From the NCBI RefSeq assembly GCF_002939785.1, contig NZ_MDEC01000013.1:62001-126000 (forward strand): DNA of 64,000 nucleotides. Direction: 5' to 3'. Below, one piece after another: positions 24,687-33,505 of the stretch. Within the stretch, counting starts at the first letter, position 1. Each line of letters starts with the position of its first letter. The notes below the pieces were generated by a model that saw only the letters and a list, made by a program, of their open reading frames with translations, was not told the origin of the DNA and searched no databases. The DNA is from Xanthomonas codiaei (GTDB lineage: Bacteria > Pseudomonadota > Gammaproteobacteria > Xanthomonadales > Xanthomonadaceae). Made by a program: the position numbers and the translations under genes.

Positions 24687-26339
24687 TCAGTTGCGCGCCG
24701 CGTCGCTGCGCGCGCGGATGGCCTTGAACTCCGAGCCGTCCTGCCAGCTCGGCCACTGCCGGCCATTGGCCAACGCCACGCCTACGTCGTAGACCAGCGT
24801 GGTATCGGCGGCATGTCCGCTGGCATCCCACTGCGGGGTCCAGCGATCGCAGGGCTGGTGATAGCAGTGCGCGAAATATTTCTCGCGCAGCGCCTTGCCC
24901 TTGGCGACACCGCCATTGAGCATGTCCAGGCCGGGTCCGGCGGTGATCGCCGGCACGCCCATGCGGGCGAAGGCGAAATGATCGGCGCGGTAGAAGAAAC
25001 CCGCTTCCAGATTCGGATCCGGCGAGTAGGTGCGGCCGCGCGCCTTGGCGGCCTGCTCCAGATCGCCTTCCAGCGAGACCCGTCCGCGGCCCCAGGAGGC
25101 GATGTCGCGAGTGGGGCCGTCGGGGCTGAACATCTCCATGTTGAGCACCGCCACGGTCTTGTCCAAGGGCGCCAGCGGATGCGCGGCGTAGTAGTTGGCG
25201 CCGAGCAGGCCCTTCTCTTCGGCGGTCAAGGCGATGAAGTACAGCGTGCGCTGCGGCGTGGGGCCGGCGGCGAACACGCGCGCCAGTTCCAGCACGCTGG
25301 CCACGCCGGTGGCGTTGTCCACCGCGCCACGACGCACCGTATCGCCGGAGGCATCGGCCTTGCCGATCCCGAACGCATCCCAGTGCGCGGAGAAAATCAC
25401 CGTCTCGTCCGGGTGTTGGCTGCCGGTGAGCTTGGCCACCACGTTATGGGTGACCACGCGTTCGCGCTTGAGCTTGAAGTCCACCGACAGGCGCGCATCG
25501 CCCAACGCCACCGGCGCGAAGTCGCGCTGCTGTGCGCGCGCCTTGGCCTGCTCGAAATCCAGCCCGGCCTGCGTGAACAGCGACTGTGCCAGTGCGCGCT
25601 GCATCCAGCCACGCACCGGCACATGCTGCGCGCGGGCATCGGCGTCGCTGCGTTCGATATCGAACAACGGCGACAGGCCCGAGCTCTGCACCGTGGCCCA
25701 GCCATACGCGGCCGGCGCGGTCTCGTGCACGATCAGCACGCCGGCCGCGCCACGCCGTGCGGCTTCTTCGTACTTGTAGGTCCAGCGGCCGTAATAGGTC
25801 ACCGCCTTGCCATCGAACGCACCGGGCTGCGCACTCTCGAAGTCGGCATCGTTGATCAGCACCACCGCGATCTTGCCGCGCAGGTCCACGCCCTTGTAAT
25901 CGTCCCACTGCCGCTCCGGCGCGCTGATGCCGTAGCCCACGAATACCAGCGGCGCATTCTTCAGCGCCACTGCGGCCTGCGGACGCAGGCTCTGCAGGGT
26001 GACATCGGTGCCGTTGACCAGGGTCTGGGTCTTGCCCCCCACGCGCAGCGTGGCCCGCACCGGGCCATCCACCTGCGCACGCACCAGCGGCACCGCCTGC
26101 GTCCAGCTGCCCTGCTCGCCACCGGGCTGCAGACCCGCCGTCTTGAATTGTTCGACCAGGTAATCGACCGTGCGTTGCTCGCCGGCACTGGCCGGCGCAC
26201 GGCCCTCGAAGTCGTCCGATGCCAGCAGGCGCACATGCCGCGACAACGCGTCGGCATCGATGCCGCCGCCAGGCAGGTCGTTGGCGGCCTGCGCCACGCC
26301 TCCCACGAACAGGCAGGCGGACAACAACAGGATGCGCAT
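24687..26339 (-). CDS. Secreted M28-family zinc metallopeptidase
   Basis: 550 residues. Start 26339 gives a Sec signal (MRILLLSACLFVGGVAQA). A protease-associated (PA) domain is inserted near residues 110-260 (YKGVDLRGKIAVVLINDAD). The zinc-peptidase domain follows, with ligands expected at His319 (FSAHWDAF), Asp341 (GAVDNATG), and Glu374/Glu375 (TAEEKG); a further acidic residue and a His lie near the end. This matches aminopeptidases and glutaminyl-cyclase-type M28 proteins, working in the periplasm or outside on peptides. It is monocistronic; the upstream 340 nt is gene-free. Confidence 0.92.
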   Translation of the reverse strand: MRILLLSACLFVGGVAQAANDLPGGGIDADALSRHVRLLASDDFEGRAPASAGEQRTVDYLVEQFKTAGLQPGGEQGSWTQAVPLVRAQVDGPVRATLRVGGKTQTLVNGTDVTLQSLRPQAAVALKNAPLVFVGYGISAPERQWDDYKGVDLRGKIAVVLINDADFESAQPGAFDGKAVTYYGRWTYKYEEAARRGAAGVLIVHETAPAAYGWATVQSSGLSPLFDIERSDADARAQHVPVRGWMQRALAQSLFTQAGLDFEQAKARAQQRDFAPVALGDARLSVDFKLKRERVVTHNVVAKLTGSQHPDETVIFSAHWDAFGIGKADASGDTVRRGAVDNATGVASVLELARVFAAGPTPQRTLYFIALTAEEKGLLGANYYAAHPLAPLDKTVAVLNMEMFSPDGPTRDIASWGRGRVSLEGDLEQAAKARGRTYSPDPNLEAGFFYRADHFAFARMGVPAITAGPGLDMLNGGVAKGKALREKYFAHCYHQPCDRWTPQWDASGHAADTTLVYDVGVALANGRQWPSWQDGSEFKAIRARSDAARN

Positions 26340-26680
26340 CGGATTCACGGTGAGGCCTTGCAACGATGGATGACAGACAGTTTACAAGCGCGCGACGAAC
26401 AGCGGTGATCCAAGCCACGGCACAACGCGCGCCCGGCAGTGATCGCTGCTCGGATTGCATCGTGCCGGGGCCAGCGTGTGCTCCGCTGTTGCGCGCGCGG
26501 CTGCGTGGCGACCACCCGGCGCGTGGCGGTGAGCCTGGCCGGCCGCTGCATGTTGCATCGATCCCGTATCCGGGCATCCGCATTGCCGCCATCGCCTGCC
26601 GCATCACTTCCGCAGGGCGGCATCTGCCAACACCTCACCCAGAGCACGACATGCGCAAGGAGCCCTGTCTCCGTACCGCC
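26340..26680. other. Gene-free stretch
   Basis: About 340 nt upstream of the M28 peptidase and downstream of the MBL-fold gene. Nothing recognised beyond the expected promoter area. Confidence 0.35.
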
Positions 26681-27619
26681 TCAACGCGCCGCCCGATCCA
26701 GCCAGCAGCCCAAGCCCTGCGCGTTGAGTTCGATATCGGTGGCCAGCAACTGCGCCACGGCCGCATCGTCCAGCCGGCAACCGTGCTGGCGCGCGCGCTC
26801 CAGGTACAGCGCGGTCAGCGCCGCCACCATGCAGCGGTGGCGATCCGCGCGTGCCGCGCAGCCCAGCGCAATCTCGGTCATCGCATGGATCTGCTGCACC
26901 AGCGCCTGCGCCAACCGGCCGGGCGATTCGACCCGGCCATAATGGGTGAGATACATCGCCTGCGGCGCGGCCTCCATCAGCCGTGCGATCGAGTGCAGCA
27001 TCGCCTCCGGTTCGAATTGCACCGGCGAGGACGTCGGCAGGATGAAGGCGCCCTGCGCGCTGTCGAGCTGGCGATACGACAAGCCGAAGGTGTCGCCGGT
27101 GAACCAGCTGCGGCTGCGCGCATCCCAGACGCACAGGTGATGCCGCGCATGTCCTGGCGTATCGACCGTGCACAGCGCGCGCTCGCCGAGCAGCACCGCC
27201 TGCCCGTCGGCGGCCTCCACCACCCGTTCGGCCGGCACCGGCACGATCTGGCCATAGCTGCGCGCCATTGCTTCCTGCCCATACACCGCGGTGGCGCCGG
27301 CAATCAGCCGCGTGGGGTCGATCATGTGCGGCGCACCGCGCGGATGCACCAGCACGCGCGCATTGGGCAGGTGCTGCAGCAAGGCACCGGCACCGCCGGC
27401 GTGATCCAGGTGCACATGGGTCAGGATCAACCAGTCCACCTGCGCCGGCGCCAGCCCGGCCGCCTGCACGGCAGCAAGCAGGTGCGGTACCGACAACGAG
27501 GTGCCGCAGTCGATGAAGGCGCCGCGCTGCCCTTCCACGACCAGATAGGCCGCATCGAACTGCGCCCCGCCAAAGCCGGTGTCGATGGTGTGGATGCTGG
27601 AATCAACCGCTGCTGTCAT
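26681..27619 (-). CDS. Metallo-beta-lactamase-fold hydrolase
   Basis: 312 residues from ATG 27619 (MTAAVDSS). The metal-binding motif H-x-H-x-D-H is intact (LTHVHLDHAGG; His68, His70, Asp72, His73), with a further His in GHARHHLCVWD and Asp in WFTGDTFGLSY. A helical C-terminal extension of about 100 residues (from about residue 215) has the HRCMVAALTALYLERAR pattern found in larger MBL-fold proteins. No catalytic assignment is possible; lactonase, glyoxalase-like and phosphodiesterase roles all occur in this fold. Cytosolic, apparently monocistronic. Confidence 0.87.
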   Translation of the reverse strand: MTAAVDSSIHTIDTGFGGAQFDAAYLVVEGQRGAFIDCGTSLSVPHLLAAVQAAGLAPAQVDWLILTHVHLDHAGGAGALLQHLPNARVLVHPRGAPHMIDPTRLIAGATAVYGQEAMARSYGQIVPVPAERVVEAADGQAVLLGERALCTVDTPGHARHHLCVWDARSRSWFTGDTFGLSYRQLDSAQGAFILPTSSPVQFEPEAMLHSIARLMEAAPQAMYLTHYGRVESPGRLAQALVQQIHAMTEIALGCAARADRHRCMVAALTALYLERARQHGCRLDDAAVAQLLATDIELNAQGLGCWLDRAAR

Positions 27620-28020
27620 TGCGATTCCGTGGCTGAAGGACGAGTGACGCCACGACCGTACCATCATCGGCGCGCCGTGACGCGCCGTGCCGCCATTGGC
27701 GCACCGGCAGTGGCGTTCTCCGGAATGCGCCACACCCACCGGAACGTCCGCCGCGGCAGCGGCGTACCGATGCGCTCCCTGACATGCGGTAGCGGTCCGG
27801 GGTCATGGGCTCCAGTCCAGCCCCACAGCGGCGCAGTCAATGGCCTCGCAGCTGCGGCGCAGATCCCAGTCACCGCGCACGCAGTGCCGGAGGTTTCGGG
27901 CAAACGATGACGATGTACCCAACACGGTCGAGCGCCGGATACACGCATCGCTCAGCCTCCCGCACGACGCGCGATGCACTGGCCATGCGCATCCAGCCGG
28001 GCCCCGCCTTGCTGCTGCGA
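27620..28020. other. Gene-free stretch
   Basis: 400 nt between the MBL-fold gene and trpS, both on the minus strand. No reliable gene, RNA or repeat identified. Confidence 0.4.
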
Positions 28021-29310
28021 TCAGGCTTCGCGCAGCGCCTTAACCGCGGCAAGAATCACATCGACATCGGCCTGGGCATGTGCGCCCGGCAGCTGCAGAT
28101 CGCTGGCCTGCACGGCCTGCTTCAGGCGCGCGATCAACTGCCCGGCATCGCGTGGCGAAGCAAAGCCATCGCTGTGCAGCAGCAGGACGCCAGCGCCATC
28201 GTGCAACTTGAAATAAAACTGCCCGTCGCTTTCGCGGTATTGCTTGAACACCGGCAAGGCGATTTTTTCGCCAGCCTGCACCGCCGCCGGGCCCGCCTGC
28301 TCGGACAGGTCGCGCAGGCCCACCGCATCGCGCAACTGCGCCAGCAGCGGAGTGGCATAGCGCGCGCGAAGGCGGGCGCCACCGGCGCGCAGAATCGCTT
28401 CGATCCTGGCCGGCTCGGCCATCAGTGCCTCGTAGCGCGTGCGCAATGGCGCGATCTCGCGATCGATGCGCTCGAACAGCTGCTGCTTGGCATCGCCCCA
28501 GCCGATCCCCTCGGCAAACGCCTGCGCGAAGGCCGCGGTCTCCGCCGGCGTGGCGAAGGCCTGGTACAACTGGAACAGCGCCGAACCCTGGGTGTCCTTG
28601 GGCTCACCCGGCGCGCGCGAGTCGGTCAGGATGGAGAACACCAGCTTGCGCAACTCCTCGCGTGGGGCGAACAGCGGGATGGTATTGCCGTAGCTCTTGC
28701 TCATCTTGCGGCCATCCAGGCCCGGCAGGGTGGACACCTGCTCGTCGATCACCGCATCGGGCAGGGTGAAGAAATCCCGACCGTAGACATGGTTGAAGCG
28801 CTGCGCGAAATCGCGCGCCATTTCGATGTGCTGGATCTGGTCTCGCCCCACCGGCACCTTGTGCGCGTTGAAGATCAGGATATCGGCCGCCATCAGCACC
28901 GGATACATGAACAAGCCGGCGGTCACGCCGGCATCGTCGTCCTCGCCGTCGGCGCGGTTCTTGTCCACCGCCGCCTTGTAGGCATGCGCGCGGTTGAGGA
29001 TGCCCTTGCCGGCCACGCAGGTCAGCAGCCACATCAACTCGGTGGTCTCCGGCACGTCGGACTGGCGATAGAACCAGACCTTGTCCGGGTCCAGCCCACA
29101 GGCCAGCCAGCTGGCGGCGATCTCCAGGGTGGAGCGCTGCGTGCGCGCCGGATCCTGCGCCTTGATCAGGCTATGCAGGTCGGCCAGGAAGTAGAAGCTC
29201 TCCGCATCGGCGGCAGCGCTGGCCTGGATGGCGGGGCGGATCGCACCGACGTAGTTGCCCAGGTGCGGGGTGCCGGAGGTGGTGATGCCGGTAAGAACGC
29301 GAGTGGTCAT
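28021..29310 (-). CDS. trpS: Tryptophanyl-tRNA synthetase
   Basis: A 429-residue class I aminoacyl-tRNA synthetase that charges tRNA-Trp. ATP-binding motifs are PHLGN (a HIGH variant, residues 15-19) and KMSKS (202-206). DLHSL, the DQIQHIEMARDFAQRFN segment and the MYPVLMAADIL helix are characteristic of TrpS. Start ATG 29310 (MTTRVLTG) is preferred over the upstream ATG 29316. The protein is longer than the E. coli enzyme (334 residues) because of a C-terminal extension of roughly 90 residues, a feature I recall from other gammaproteobacterial TrpS proteins. Confidence 0.96.
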   Translation of the reverse strand: MTTRVLTGITTSGTPHLGNYVGAIRPAIQASAAADAESFYFLADLHSLIKAQDPARTQRSTLEIAASWLACGLDPDKVWFYRQSDVPETTELMWLLTCVAGKGILNRAHAYKAAVDKNRADGEDDDAGVTAGLFMYPVLMAADILIFNAHKVPVGRDQIQHIEMARDFAQRFNHVYGRDFFTLPDAVIDEQVSTLPGLDGRKMSKSYGNTIPLFAPREELRKLVFSILTDSRAPGEPKDTQGSALFQLYQAFATPAETAAFAQAFAEGIGWGDAKQQLFERIDREIAPLRTRYEALMAEPARIEAILRAGGARLRARYATPLLAQLRDAVGLRDLSEQAGPAAVQAGEKIALPVFKQYRESDGQFYFKLHDGAGVLLLHSDGFASPRDAGQLIARLKQAVQASDLQLPGAHAQADVDVILAAVKALREA

Positions 29311-29391
29311 CTGCAAAGGCCAGGGAATCAGCCGGCAAGTCTAACGGTTCTGCGCCACCCCCATCTGCCCCGAATGCTGCCATTGCGGCAC

Positions 29392-29417
29392 AAAAAAGCG
29401 GGCCGCACGCGGCCCGC
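29392..29417 (-). terminator. Rho-independent terminator after csbD
   Basis: A GCGGGCCGC / GCGGCCCGC stem with a very short loop (29398-29417) is followed on the minus strand by six U (29392-29397). It separates the CsbD gene from trpS. Confidence 0.85.
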
Positions 29418-29462
29418 CTTCCGGACGACCTGCTCAGCCCGAAGGCGAGCGGGCGAGTTGCC

Positions 29463-29672
29463 TCAGCGGTCGTCGCGCAATGACTTTTCGAAGGCGCGCA
29501 CCTCGGTCTGGGCGCGGTCGCGGTCCCAGCCATAGCGCTCCTGCAACTTGCCCTGCAGATATTCGGCATTGCCTTCTGCAACCTTGAAGTCATCGTCGGT
29601 GAGATCGCCCCACTTGGCCTGCATCTGGCCCTTGAGCTGGGTCCACTTGCCGGAAATGATGTCTTTGTTCAT
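29463..29672 (-). CDS. CsbD/YjbJ-family stress protein
   Basis: A 69-residue protein from ATG 29672 ([10 protein letters not shown]). The family hallmark is present: [19 protein letters not shown], then the [13 protein letters not shown] stretch. CsbD/YjbJ proteins are small hydrophilic products induced under general stress or hyperosmotic conditions; biochemical role unknown. It has its own terminator and lies beside two entericidin-like genes, another osmotic-stress-associated family, all in the same orientation. Confidence 0.93.
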   Translation of the reverse strand: MNKDIISGKWTQLKGQMQAKWGDLTDDDFKVAEGNAEYLQGKLQERYGWDRDRAQTEVRAFEKSLRDDR

Positions 29673-29846
29673 TGCGGTTCTCCGCTGCATGCGGTCGCGA
29701 TTGACCGTGCGCACAGCGTGGTGCGGGCAGCGTTGTGCACGGGTCAAAAGATGTCTAGCCCATGCTCACCGCGATGAACGGTTGCGATGCGTCGGTCTGT
29801 CGCGAGCGGCCGGCCCTTGCAGCGTCGGTGGAGAAATTCCCCCATG

Positions 29847-29870
29847 AAAAACGGGCCTTTCGGCCCGTTT
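29847..29870. terminator. Bidirectional Rho-independent terminator
   Basis: A 9-bp stem (AAACGGGCC, 29849-29857, with GGCCCGTTT, 29862-29870) and 4-nt loop. It has A/U tracts on both sides and ends 25 nt beyond the stop of the first entericidin-like gene. Confidence 0.85.
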
Positions 29871-29894
29871 GTATTCAACGTTGCAGCAAGTGGA

Positions 29895-30029
29895 TCACTT
29901 GCGCGCGGCGTCTTCCACCTTCTCGCCAGCGCCCTGCACGTCCTTGCCGGCACCTGCGACGGTGTTGCAGCCCGACAGCATGCCGACCGAGAACACCGAC
30001 AGCACCAGCAGCACAATTGCACGCTTCAT
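29895..30029 (-). CDS. Entericidin A/B-family lipoprotein, copy 1
   Basis: A 44-residue protein, below the usual ORF size cut-off. It starts MKRAIVLLVL with a signal core and lipobox (LSGC, Cys21), followed by NTVAGAGKDVQGAGEKVEDA. NTVxGAGKDVQ is the entericidin signature. In E. coli the EcnA/EcnB pair was described as a toxin-antidote lipoprotein system tied to stationary phase and osmolarity. A strong ribosome site (AAGGAG) precedes the ATG by 8 nt. A terminator follows. A paralogue lies immediately upstream. Confidence 0.93.
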   Translation of the reverse strand: MKRAIVLLVLSVFSVGMLSGCNTVAGAGKDVQGAGEKVEDAARK

Positions 30030-30106
30030 AACACACTCCTTCATGGGTAAGCGGCGCACTGCCGCAGATCAATCAAATCGAACAAACGCCACGCAACCGT
30101 GGCGAA

Positions 30107-30259
30107 TCAGCACTTACCGTCGCTGCATTTTTCGGCCGTTTTCTCGACCTTGTCGCCCGCGCCCTGCATGTCCTTGCCGGCGCCGGCCACGGTGTTGCAG
30201 CCAGTCATCACGCCGGCCGAAAACAGGCCCAGCACCATCAGTGTCAGCAGTCGCTTCAT
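30107..30259 (-). CDS. Entericidin A/B-family lipoprotein, copy 2
   Basis: A 50-residue paralogue of the next gene, starting MKRLLTLMVL with lipobox MTGC (Cys21) and NTVAGAGKDMQGAGDKVEKTAEK. It differs by a C-terminal tail CSDGKC that adds two cysteines, which could form a disulfide in the periplasm. The ribosome site is AGGAAG. The spacing to copy 1 is 77 nt and the orientation is the same, so both may be on one transcript, ending at the terminator at 29847-29870. Confidence 0.92.
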   Translation of the reverse strand: MKRLLTLMVLGLFSAGVMTGCNTVAGAGKDMQGAGDKVEKTAEKCSDGKC

Positions 30260-30368
30260 AGGTCTTCCTCGGTCTGCGCCCGGTGCGATCGCACCTCGCT
30301 CGGCGCCAAATCTGACTGCGCGGACGTGGATTTGATGTGAACGGCAGCGTGCCGTGTTCAGCGCTGGA

Positions 30369-31292
30369 TCAATCTCGCATCAGGGTCGACTTACCGAACA
30401 GGCTTTCCACCAGATCCACCGCCAGCTCGGCGGTGGCATTGCGGTTGTCCAGCACCGGATTGAGCTCGACGATGTCCAGCGACCCCATACGGCCGGTGTC
30501 GGCAATCATCTCCATCACCAGCTGCGCCTCGCGGTAGTTCGGGCCGCCGGGCACCGTGGTGCCCACGCCCGGCGCGATGCTGGGGTCGAGAAAATCCACA
30601 TCGAAGCTCACATGCAGATGGGTGTCGGCGCTCATGCCCTGCAGCGCAGCTTCCATGGTGCGCTTCATGCCCGCTTCGTCGATGTAGCGCATGTCGTAGA
30701 CGTCGATGCGGTGCTGCTTGATCAGCCGCTTCTCCTCCGGGTCCACCGAGCGGATGCCGATCTGGCGCACCTGCTCGGGCAACAACGCCGGAGCACTGCC
30801 ACCCAGGTGGGTCAGCGCCTGCGGGCCCAGCCCGCACAGGCAGGCCACCGGCATGCCGTGCACGTTGCCCGACGGGGTCACCTCGCTGGTATTGAAGTCC
30901 GAATGCGCATCCAGCCACAGCACGCGCAGCGGGCGGCCCTGCTCGCGGCAGTACTTGGCCACCGCGGTGATCGAGCCAACCCCCAGGCAATGGTCGCCGC
31001 CCAGCATGACCGGCATGCGACCGGCCCGCAGTTCGGCATAGCTGGCGTCCATCAACGCCTGGTTCCAGGCCACCACTTCGTCCAGGTGCCGATAACCGGC
31101 CTGCGGCGGCTGCCACGGATTGCGCGGACCATCCAGATTGCCCAGGTCGCGCACCTCCACCCCGCGTCCGGCCAGTGCCTCCTGCAAGCCGGCGATACGC
31201 AACGCTTCCGGGCCCATCCGTGCGCCGCGGTGGCCGGCACCGATGTCGGTGGGAACGCCAATCAGGGAAACCGGCAGGTACTGCGTTGCCAT
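30369..31292 (-). CDS. rocF: Arginase
   Basis: A 307-residue manganese enzyme that hydrolyses arginine to ornithine and urea. Start 31292 (MATQYLPV) has GGAG upstream; the frame is open further up. The binuclear Mn ligands are all present: His101 (GGDHCLGVGS), Asp128, His130 and Asp132 (DAHSDFNT), and Asp231 and Asp233 (SFDVDFLDPS). The N-terminal GVPTDIGAGHRGARMGPEALR favours arginase over agmatinase. It stands alone. Together with the neighbouring stress lipoproteins it has no evident operon. Confidence 0.95.
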   Translation of the reverse strand: MATQYLPVSLIGVPTDIGAGHRGARMGPEALRIAGLQEALAGRGVEVRDLGNLDGPRNPWQPPQAGYRHLDEVVAWNQALMDASYAELRAGRMPVMLGGDHCLGVGSITAVAKYCREQGRPLRVLWLDAHSDFNTSEVTPSGNVHGMPVACLCGLGPQALTHLGGSAPALLPEQVRQIGIRSVDPEEKRLIKQHRIDVYDMRYIDEAGMKRTMEAALQGMSADTHLHVSFDVDFLDPSIAPGVGTTVPGGPNYREAQLVMEMIADTGRMGSLDIVELNPVLDNRNATAELAVDLVESLFGKSTLMRD

Positions 31293-31612
31293 GCATTGCT
31301 CCAGTGTCGATAAAGCCGTGCAGTCTAGTGGCGCATCCGCGCAGTGACGCGCGGCAGCGCAGCACGGCCTGCGGCTCGTATCGCGCTTGCCGCACAACGC
31401 GCGGGTTTAGATCTGCCTCAACGCGCCGCTACTGTGACGTGCCGCGGCAGTTCGTGGCGCGCTGGACTTTGCGGATTCTGCTTGTCTGACCGCCCAGTGA
31501 AACACCTGAGGCTGGTGTGACTGCGCACTAATACCTGGATGGTATGGTGCGCCGGCCAGCGCAGGACACGCATCACGTACGCGCTCTGGCCATCAGCAAC
31601 AGGGGGAATTTC
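31293..31612. other. Gene-free divergent region with an inverted repeat
   Basis: 320 nt between arginase (minus) and the roadblock module (plus). At 31523-31552 lies an imperfect palindrome: GCGCAC pairs with GTGCGC and ATACC with GGTAT around a TGGAT centre, ending about 60 nt before the first roadblock ATG. It could be an operator or a leader hairpin. Confidence 0.45.
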
Positions 31613-32065
31613 ATGCCGCATAACGCCGTCAACCAGGTCGTCAAGGCTGCCGTGGGCGAAGTCGCGCGGGCGTCGCATCTGTACGATTTGCAGCGTATCG
31701 GGCGCGAGTTCGCGCAGACCATCGAGCGCGAGCCGGGCATTGCCCTGCTGATGCTGTCCACCGCCGACGGCCGCGCCATCACCGAGCAATCCAGCCTGGA
31801 TGTGGATGGGCGTCGCCTTGCGGCAATGGCCAATTCGTTCCTGACCCTGGGCGAGACCCTGGCCCGGGAATCCAGCCTCAGCGAAGCCGACTACGCCACC
31901 ATCAGCACCCGCGGCGGGCAGCTGGTGCTGATTCGCATCCGCGCCGACAAGCCACTGACACTGACCGCCGTTGGCAGCGCCAACCTCAATGCCGCCGCGC
32001 TGCTGTTCAACGCGCGCGATTGCGCCGGCCGCCTGGCCACAGCGCTGGCACCACCGGCTGGCTGA
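31613..32065 (+). CDS. Roadblock/LC7-domain protein 1 of a GTPase module
   Basis: 150 residues from ATG 31613 (MPHNAVNQ), with AGGGGGA 5-8 nt upstream. An N-terminal helix (VVKAAVGEVARASHLYDLQRI) is followed by a roadblock/LC7 fold (about 30-140): the central strand ALLMLSTADGRAI, the long helix RRLAAMANSFLTLGETLARE and the strand GGQLVLIRIRAD. Such proteins act as GTPase regulators (MglB is the GAP of MglA). It begins a four-gene run that ends in a small GTPase and is its likely regulator. Confidence 0.85.
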   Translation: MPHNAVNQVVKAAVGEVARASHLYDLQRIGREFAQTIEREPGIALLMLSTADGRAITEQSSLDVDGRRLAAMANSFLTLGETLARESSLSEADYATISTRGGQLVLIRIRADKPLTLTAVGSANLNAAALLFNARDCAGRLATALAPPAG

Positions 32066-32133
32066 TGCCGTTGGCATCGTTCGTGCTTGCACGAGCGCAC
32101 CGATTTTTCTCAACGCTTGGAAGGGGACCACCG

Positions 32134-32493
32134 ATGTCGAAACTCAATCTGGAACAACTGCATTCGCTCGCCGGCTTCGTCGGCGCCGCGCTGGTCGACA
32201 GCGACAGCGGCATGGCGCTGGGCATGACCGGCGGCACCGAACTCAACCTGGAACTGGCCGCAGCCGGCAATACCGAAGTGGTGCGCGCCAAGCGCCGCAT
32301 CGCCGAGCAGCTGGGCCTGAACGACACCATCGAAGACATCCTGATCACCCTGTCTCGCCAGTACCACCTGCTGCGTCCGCTGGAGAGCAACGGCGCACTG
32401 TTCCTGTACGTGGTGCTGGACCGTGCCAAGGCCAATCTGGCGATGGCGCGCCACGAGCTCAAGGCGTTCGAAAAAACACTGGATTTCGGTTGA
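32134..32493 (+). CDS. Roadblock/LC7-like protein 2 of a GTPase module
   Basis: 119 residues from ATG 32134 (MSKLNLEQL), with AAGGGGA before it. The roadblock-like pattern is VGAALVDSDSGMALGMTGG, a helix, then LEDILITLSRQYHLLRPLES-type strands and ALFLYVVLDRAKANL (the second stretch reads IEDILITLSRQYHLLRPLES). It differs from its upstream neighbour in lacking the N-terminal extension. Two roadblock proteins next to each other suggest a heterodimer, or one acting as GTPase regulator and the other as scaffold. 68 nt separate it from protein 1 and 94 nt from the next gene. Confidence 0.8.
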   Translation: MSKLNLEQLHSLAGFVGAALVDSDSGMALGMTGGTELNLELAAAGNTEVVRAKRRIAEQLGLNDTIEDILITLSRQYHLLRPLESNGALFLYVVLDRAKANLAMARHELKAFEKTLDFG

Positions 32494-32587
32494 TGCCAGT
32501 CCGGCGGCGCACCCGCGTCGCCGGCCCTGCCTGCCGGTGCGAGCCGGCAGGCGTCATCGTGTCACTGCGCCCAGCCGGCGCCCTCTC

Positions 32588-33505
32588 ATGACCACACCCA
32601 TCCACGCCATGCGGGTCGCCACGGCCGGCCTGGACCTGCTGCACGCCACGCGCCTGAAACTGGCGTGCTCGCTGCTGCTTGCCGAGCGCATCGACGTGCA
32701 GTTGGGCGAGTGGCCGCAGCACGTGGCCGACGTGGTGGTGCTGGGCCTGGAAACCGCCGACGGTCTGGCCGCATGGCAGGCGCTGCAGGGCCAGCCGGTG
32801 CGCATGCTGGTGGTCTCGCGTACGCCGGTGGCCGGCGCCTGGCTCAAGCATGGCGCCACCGTGCGCGAGCTCAACGAACAGATGCGCCTGCTGCTGTCCT
32901 CGCCGCATGTCACGGCGGTGGCCGAGCCGGCACTGCTGTTGCGGCATTGCCGCGGTGAATTCGGTGCCGGCGTGGTGGTGTTGCGCAATGCGGGGCTGCA
33001 GGTGCGCGTGGATCCGGCCGAACACTGCCTGCATCTGCCGGCCGGCGTCACGTTGAACGAGCTGATCGCCGCGCTGGACCGCCCGGATTGGCAGCGCGCG
33101 GCCGACGACGCCCAGGTCACATTGCCGCAACGCCTCTCCTTCGAAGCGCTGTATTTCGCCCTGCCCGAGCATCTGCGCCCGGCCCTGCCGGCAGTGGAAC
33201 CCAGCCAGCCGCTGCAGCTGCGCCAGTGGCCGGAGTTGAGCGCGCAGACCAGTTCGCCGGCGCAGCTGCTCGTCATCGCCCACCTGCATGCGCGCCCATG
33301 GCGCCCGCAGGCGCTGGCCAATGCTTGCAAGCTCCCGCTGCAGACGGTGGAATGCCTGTTCGCCGCCGCACTCGCCAGTGGCCTCGCCCAGACTGCGGAG
33401 ATTGCCGTGTCGTCAACGCCGCCTCGCCCGGACAGCAGCAATTCCCGGTTCCTTTCCTGGGTCGCACGCCGGTTTGGCCTCTCTCTCTTCCAGGCGCAGT
33501 CATGA
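32588..33505 (+). CDS. Unknown 305-residue protein inside the roadblock/GTPase module
   Basis: Start ATG 32588 (MTTPIHAM). The protein seems to have two parts. Residues about 8-110 show alternating strands and helices (ADVVVLGLETADGLAAW; VRMLVVSRTP), like a degenerate receiver-type fold without a clear phosphoacceptor. Residues about 215-285 form a helical segment (PAQLLVIAHLHARPWRPQAL, then LPLQTVECLFAAALASGLAQ) that looks like a winged helix. That second pattern resembles the C-terminus of DUF742/CvnC proteins of actinobacterial conservons. Its stop overlaps the GTPase start by 4 nt, so it works with the GTPase. Function otherwise unknown. Confidence 0.75.
   Translation: MTTPIHAMRVATAGLDLLHATRLKLACSLLLAERIDVQLGEWPQHVADVVVLGLETADGLAAWQALQGQPVRMLVVSRTPVAGAWLKHGATVRELNEQMRLLLSSPHVTAVAEPALLLRHCRGEFGAGVVVLRNAGLQVRVDPAEHCLHLPAGVTLNELIAALDRPDWQRAADDAQVTLPQRLSFEALYFALPEHLRPALPAVEPSQPLQLRQWPELSAQTSSPAQLLVIAHLHARPWRPQALANACKLPLQTVECLFAAALASGLAQTAEIAVSSTPPRPDSSNSRFLSWVARRFGLSLFQAQS

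Noticed and set aside
24813..26408. 531-codon plus-strand frame opposite the M28 peptidase
   Set aside because: Low-complexity Arg/His/Gly-rich translation. The minus frame has signal peptide and metal ligands.
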